Assembly (NCBI GenBank): GCA_050015355.1
Contig: JBEKBO010000103.1
Coordinates: 1 to 16,744 of the forward strand
Direction: 5' to 3'
DNA: 16,744 nucleotides
Origin: CAWBRT01 sp050015355
GTDB lineage: Bacteria > Acidobacteriota > Terriglobia > Terriglobales > Acidobacteriaceae
The first letter of the stretch is position 1. Each line of letters begins with the position of its first letter. The translations under genes were made by a program, and so were the position numbers. Below the pieces are notes generated by a model, which worked only from the letters and a program-made list of their open reading frames with translations, did not search any database and was not told where the DNA came from. Shown here one piece after another: positions 14,506 through 16,744 of the stretch.

Positions 14506-14949
14506 ATGTTTCGTGGACACCATCCAACTCGCGTCGACGAAAAAGGACGGTTCAAAGTCCCCGCGGAATACAAACGCGAGATCGATGAAACGTATGGTGC
14601 GCAATTCTACATCACCAGCCGCGACGGGAAAATTGCTCAGGTATATCCCCTCAAGGTCTGGGAGCGGGTGGAACGGGAAATTTCGGCGCAGCGTCCTGCC
14701 AATCCGTCTTACCGCAAGTTCCTGGACGCGACCAGTTATTACGGCCAAGTGGCGGAGATGGATGGGCAGGGCAGATTGCTTCTCCCTGGACTGCTGCGGG
14801 AAAAGGCGGGCTTGAAAGGGGACGTGGCGGTAGTTGGAAAACTCGAACGCCTGGACGTCCGGATCGCCGAGGATTACCGCAAAGAGGTCGAGGAGAACCC
14901 GTTCACGCCAGAGGATGACGAAGCACTTGCGAAGCTTGGGATCTGGTGA
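14506..14949 (+). CDS. mraZ: Transcriptional regulator MraZ
   Basis: The product is 147 aa with two SpoVT-AbrB-like repeats, as in all MraZ proteins: the first centred on DEKGRFKVP (11-19), the second on DGQGRLLLP (86-94). MraZ forms a ring-shaped oligomer that binds repeated GTGG/TGGG boxes and represses the dcw operon. The N-terminal MFRGHHPTRVD is typical (MFRG). The start at ATG 14506 has GGAGGA 9 nt upstream. It is the first gene of the division/cell-wall cluster, preceded by a strong promoter and a phased operator array, which supports autoregulation. Its stop codon overlaps the GTG start of rsmH by four bases (GTGA at 14946-14949). Nothing in the sequence looks degraded. Confidence 0.96.
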   Translation: MFRGHHPTRVDEKGRFKVPAEYKREIDETYGAQFYITSRDGKIAQVYPLKVWERVEREISAQRPANPSYRKFLDATSYYGQVAEMDGQGRLLLPGLLREKAGLKGDVAVVGKLERLDVRIAEDYRKEVEENPFTPEDDEALAKLGIW

Positions 14950-15902
14950 CGGACGGTTCGGAGTTCGACGGCGACGGCGCTCAGATGGGCGCGGATGGCA
15001 AAACGGAAGCGATGCGGTTTGGCCATCTTCCAGTTCTTTTACAACCGGCAATCGACTTCCTGGCTATACGGCGCGGTGGGACTTATATCGATGCAACCGT
15101 GGGCTTGGGCGGGCACAGTTTCGAAATCGCAAAACGCCTGGGCCGACAGGGTCATTTGATTGGCTTCGATAAGGATCCCAGGGCGCTCGAGATAGCCGGC
15201 AAGCGGCTGAGCGAGGTTGCGGCCGAGGTGAAACAGGACTGGCCGAGAATCACGCTCCTGCATGGCTCATTTGCGCAGTTGGCCGAACACGCCGCGCCCG
15301 GCACGGCGGATGGCGTGCTGGCCGACTTGGGAGTGAGCTCGATGCAGTTTGAAGATGCCGCCCGCGGATTCAGTTTTCAGGCGGAAGGACCTCTCGACAT
15401 GCGGATGAATCCGCAAGCCGAGTTGACCGCCTATCAAGTGGTAAATCAGTTCGACGAGCGAACGCTGGCCGACCTGATTTACGAATTCGGTGAGGAAAGG
15501 AGGTCGCGGAGAATCGCCAGAGCCATTGTCCGGGCGCGACCGGTTACCACAACCGCCGAGTTGGCGCGAGTGGTGGCGGCCGCGGCCCGGTCAATGAAAT
15601 TCCAGCGCATTCATCCGGCGACGCTGACCTTTCAGGCTCTCCGAATTTATGTCAACCGCGAACTCGACGATCTCAAGGCGCTGACGCAGGATGCGCCGCA
15701 GGTGCTCGCGAGAGCAGGACGGCTGGTCATCATCAGCTTCCACTCGCTGGAGGACCGGATCGTGAAAGACGCGATGCGCGATGGCGCTCGCCAGGGGCTG
15801 TATGAGCTGTTAACGAGGAAGCCGGTTATTGCCGATGAGAATGAAGTGGTGGAGAATCCGCGAAGCCGAAGCGCCAAGTTGCGGGCGGCGGAGCGGTTGT
15901 AA
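14946..15902 (+). CDS. rsmH: 16S rRNA (cytosine(1402)-N4)-methyltransferase RsmH
   Basis: The product is 318 aa, normal for RsmH (MraW), the S-adenosylmethionine-dependent enzyme that N4-methylates C1402 of 16S rRNA in the ribosomal P site. Visible hallmarks: GHLPVLL (26-32), the SAM-binding motif DATVGLGGHS (49-58), GFDKDPRAL (73-81), ADLGVSSMQF followed by GFSFQ and PLDMRM, HPATLTFQALRIYVNREL, ISFHSLEDRIVK, and the C-terminal NPRSRSAKLRAAER. GTG 14946 overlaps the mraZ stop (GTGA), which suggests translational coupling. Later in-frame ATGs at 14985 and 15012 are possible, since the first ~22 residues are poorly conserved in type. A stem-loop follows the stop codon. Confidence 0.96.
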   Translation: MTDGSEFDGDGAQMGADGKTEAMRFGHLPVLLQPAIDFLAIRRGGTYIDATVGLGGHSFEIAKRLGRQGHLIGFDKDPRALEIAGKRLSEVAAEVKQDWPRITLLHGSFAQLAEHAAPGTADGVLADLGVSSMQFEDAARGFSFQAEGPLDMRMNPQAELTAYQVVNQFDERTLADLIYEFGEERRSRRIARAIVRARPVTTTAELARVVAAAARSMKFQRIHPATLTFQALRIYVNRELDDLKALTQDAPQVLARAGRLVIISFHSLEDRIVKDAMRDGARQGLYELLTRKPVIADENEVVENPRSRSAKLRAAERL

Positions 15903-15907
15903 AAATT

Positions 15908-15949
15908 AGATTTTTCCTCATCATTTAGATTAACGATGTGGAAAAATCT
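15908..15949 (+). promoter_or_regulatory. Long stem-loop between rsmH and the 52-aa ORF
   Basis: Bases 15908-15922 (AGATTTTTCCTCATC) pair with 15935-15949 (GATGTGGAAAAATCT) over 15 positions with one mismatch, around a 12-nt AT-rich loop. It starts 6 nt after the rsmH stop. There is no T-tract after it, so it looks more like an attenuator, processing site or protein-binding dyad than a classic terminator. Confidence 0.6.
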
Positions 15950-15966
15950 GTGGAAACTGTGCAAAA
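15937..15966. promoter_or_regulatory. Three DnaA-box-like 9-mers in tandem
   Basis: TGTGGAAAA (15937-15945), TGTGGAAAC (15949-15957) and TGTGCAAAA (15958-15966) are reverse complements of TTTTCCACA, GTTTCCACA and TTTTGCACA, one to three changes from the DnaA box TTATCCACA. They lie in the only sizeable gap of this gene run, 45-75 nt before the 52-aa ORF. Binding by DnaA is not shown by sequence alone. Confidence 0.35.
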
Positions 15967-16011
15967 GATAAACGCCCGGGCGCTGTTCCGGGGAACTCAG
16001 GGAGCAATGAC

Positions 16012-16170
16012 ATGCATACGGGAATAACTATCGAGCAGTTGATCGCGACCGTGGCTCGTGTGGATGCAAAGGTTGAAAAGGCGCGCAGGATCTACGGGGA
16101 GATCCCGCAGACTCCGGCGATGGCTTTCCGCGAACCAGCGAACCTGTTTGCCCGTCCTGGAGTTATGTAA
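16012..16170 (+). CDS. Unrecognised 52-aa protein encoded between rsmH and ftsL
   Basis: The ATG at 16012 is preceded by AGGGAG with a 7-nt spacer, an excellent ribosome site, and the frame ends at TAA 16168-16170, whose last base is the A of the ftsL start (TAATG). This arrangement strongly suggests a real, translated gene coupled to ftsL. The protein begins MHTGITIEQLIATVARVDAK, which looks like an amphipathic helix continuing through VEKARRIYGEI, then a short Pro-containing tail (IPQTPAMAFREPANLFARPG). It has no membrane segment and no cysteine. I do not recognise a family. Position implies a role linked to FtsL or the divisome, or simply a leader that sets ftsL translation. It is missed easily because of its size. 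Confidence 0.65.
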   Translation: MHTGITIEQLIATVARVDAKVEKARRIYGEIPQTPAMAFREPANLFARPGVM

Positions 16171-16649
16171 TGTCGATTTGGGCCGCAACATTGCCGCAAG
16201 TGGCGGAAGAGCCCGGCGCTCAGCCGCAGCTGCGTAGATATATGCCGGGTGCGCCGGAGATCTATTTTGGCAAGGCGATCGATAACTCGCGGCTGGTGAA
16301 GATTGCCGACCCGCGCGGGCGCCGTGAGATGGCGGTGTTTGCGGCGGTGCTGGTCGTGCTGCTTGCGCTGGTAATCGTCTACGTGTGCCAGCATGCCAGT
16401 GCCATCGACTACGGCTACAAAATCGAGAAATTGCGCTCGGATCGCGATGCCCTGAGCGAAGCTAACCGTACGTTGAAGCTGGAAGAGGCATCGCTGCGCG
16501 ACCCCAAGCGAATCGACGCGCTTGCCAAAACCATGGGTCTGCAAATGCCGCAAGCCGGGCAGGTGCAAGCGCTGGATGTTTCGACCCTCGGAGGTGGCCC
16601 GGTGATGGCCCGCGCCACGGGAGTTTCGGTAATTTCGCTTCCGGATTGA
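16170..16649 (+). CDS. ftsL: Cell division protein FtsL-like
   Basis: The product is 159 aa with the bitopic FtsL/DivIC layout: a cytoplasmic N-terminal tail of about 53 residues, one membrane helix (about 54-73, MAVFAAVLVVLLALVIVYVC), then an extracytoplasmic coiled coil (about 80-110, IDYGYKIEKLRSDRDALSEA) and the DPKRIDALAKTMGL segment (111-124), the conserved end of the FtsL/DivIC domain. FtsL joins FtsB and FtsQ in activating FtsWI septal peptidoglycan synthesis. Sequence identity in this family is low, so the call relies on topology and on position after rsmH. The ATG at 16170 overlaps the stop codon of the 52-aa gene by one base, so translation is probably coupled. The N-terminal tail is longer than in Escherichia coli FtsL, and the C-terminus has a glycine-containing extension. 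Confidence 0.85.
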   Translation: MSIWAATLPQVAEEPGAQPQLRRYMPGAPEIYFGKAIDNSRLVKIADPRGRREMAVFAAVLVVLLALVIVYVCQHASAIDYGYKIEKLRSDRDALSEANRTLKLEEASLRDPKRIDALAKTMGLQMPQAGQVQALDVSTLGGGPVMARATGVSVISLPD

Positions 16650-16744
16650 TTGCCTGGAGCTTGAAACAGGGCGCAGGCAACAACGATGACGGCTCCTTCC
16701 GAAGATGGAGCCGTCTGGTGTTCAGGAGCAATTTTCAGGCTTTA
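16650..16744 (+). other. Segment after ftsL: hairpin and possible start of the next dcw gene
   Basis: GACGGCTCC (16688-16696) and GGAGCCGTC (16707-16715) form a perfect 9-bp stem with a 10-nt loop and no T-tract. Two frames stay open to the window end: one from ATG 16686 (MTAPSEDGAVWCSG...), with GCAGG 8 nt upstream, and one from TTG 16646, which overlaps the ftsL stop as TTGA, or TTG 16661. By synteny the next gene should encode a penicillin-binding protein (FtsI type), but too little is visible to confirm this or to fix its start. Confidence 0.35.

Noticed and set aside
16688..16715. Perfect 9-bp hairpin as a terminator after ftsL
   Set aside because: No T-tract follows, and a terminator this early would cut off the rest of the division cluster. 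It may lie inside the next coding sequence.
1..16744. CRISPR array, phage-defence genes, rRNA or tRNA genes
   Set aside because: Looked for on both strands and not seen: no regularly spaced direct repeats of CRISPR length, no recognised defence domains, and no rRNA/tRNA signatures.

Overview
The window is GC-rich (visibly around 60%) bacterial chromosome, most likely from an acidobacterium (phylum Acidobacteriota). Three things point there: a nested palindromic interspersed element at 10256-10395 (arms GTGTCATTCTGAGCG / CGCTCAGGATGACAC) of the type scattered through acidobacterial genomes; a set of families common in that phylum (secreted DinB-like protein, secreted PIG-L deacetylase with extra domains, Tat-exported enzyme); and the organisation of the division genes. 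The assignment is inference, because no rRNA or other marker is present.

Layout. (1) 1-508: minus-strand remnant of an IS110-family transposase, cut by the window on one side and truncated at its own 5' end on the other. (2) 552-1379: a secreted cysteine-rich protein of unknown function. (3) 1546-7265, all minus strand, transcribed from right to left: secreted PIG-L deacetylase with a C-terminal amidotransferase-like domain, APC-family permease (start overlaps the previous stop as ATGA), secreted DinB-like protein, and a 2,4-dienoyl-CoA reductase-like SDR. (4) 7611-12026, plus strand: group II PLP amino-acid decarboxylase, enolase-superfamily dehydratase/racemase, then, after the interspersed repeat, a Tat-exported MmgE/PrpD-family protein. 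(5) 12156-12383 encodes a small highly charged protein, convergent with a DHA2-family (14-TM) drug exporter on the minus strand (12465-13898, TTG start). (6) 13899-14305 is a long non-coding stretch with several inverted repeats. (7) 14306-16744 is the start of the division and cell-wall (dcw) cluster: promoter, MraZ operator, mraZ, rsmH, an unrecognised 52-aa ORF, ftsL, and probably the first codons of the next gene.

How the genes may work together. The dcw part is the best understood. MraZ should repress its own promoter through a run of 10-bp-phased GTGG/GGGG blocks that begins inside the -10 box. rsmH is coupled to mraZ by a GTGA overlap, and the 52-aa ORF is coupled to ftsL by a TAATG overlap. 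The metabolic part looks like two divergent units around 7266-7610, an uptake/hydrolysis unit and a decarboxylation/dehydration unit. A shared role in amino-acid or amine metabolism is a guess from proximity only.

I did not find an anti-phage system, CRISPR array, tRNA or rRNA. The most interesting undescribed items are the 52-aa gene between rsmH and ftsL, the DnaA-box-like repeats and hairpin just upstream of it, the mraZ operator with its leader (SD hairpin and leader ORF), and the decarboxylase / enolase-superfamily / Tat-MmgE-PrpD gene group.
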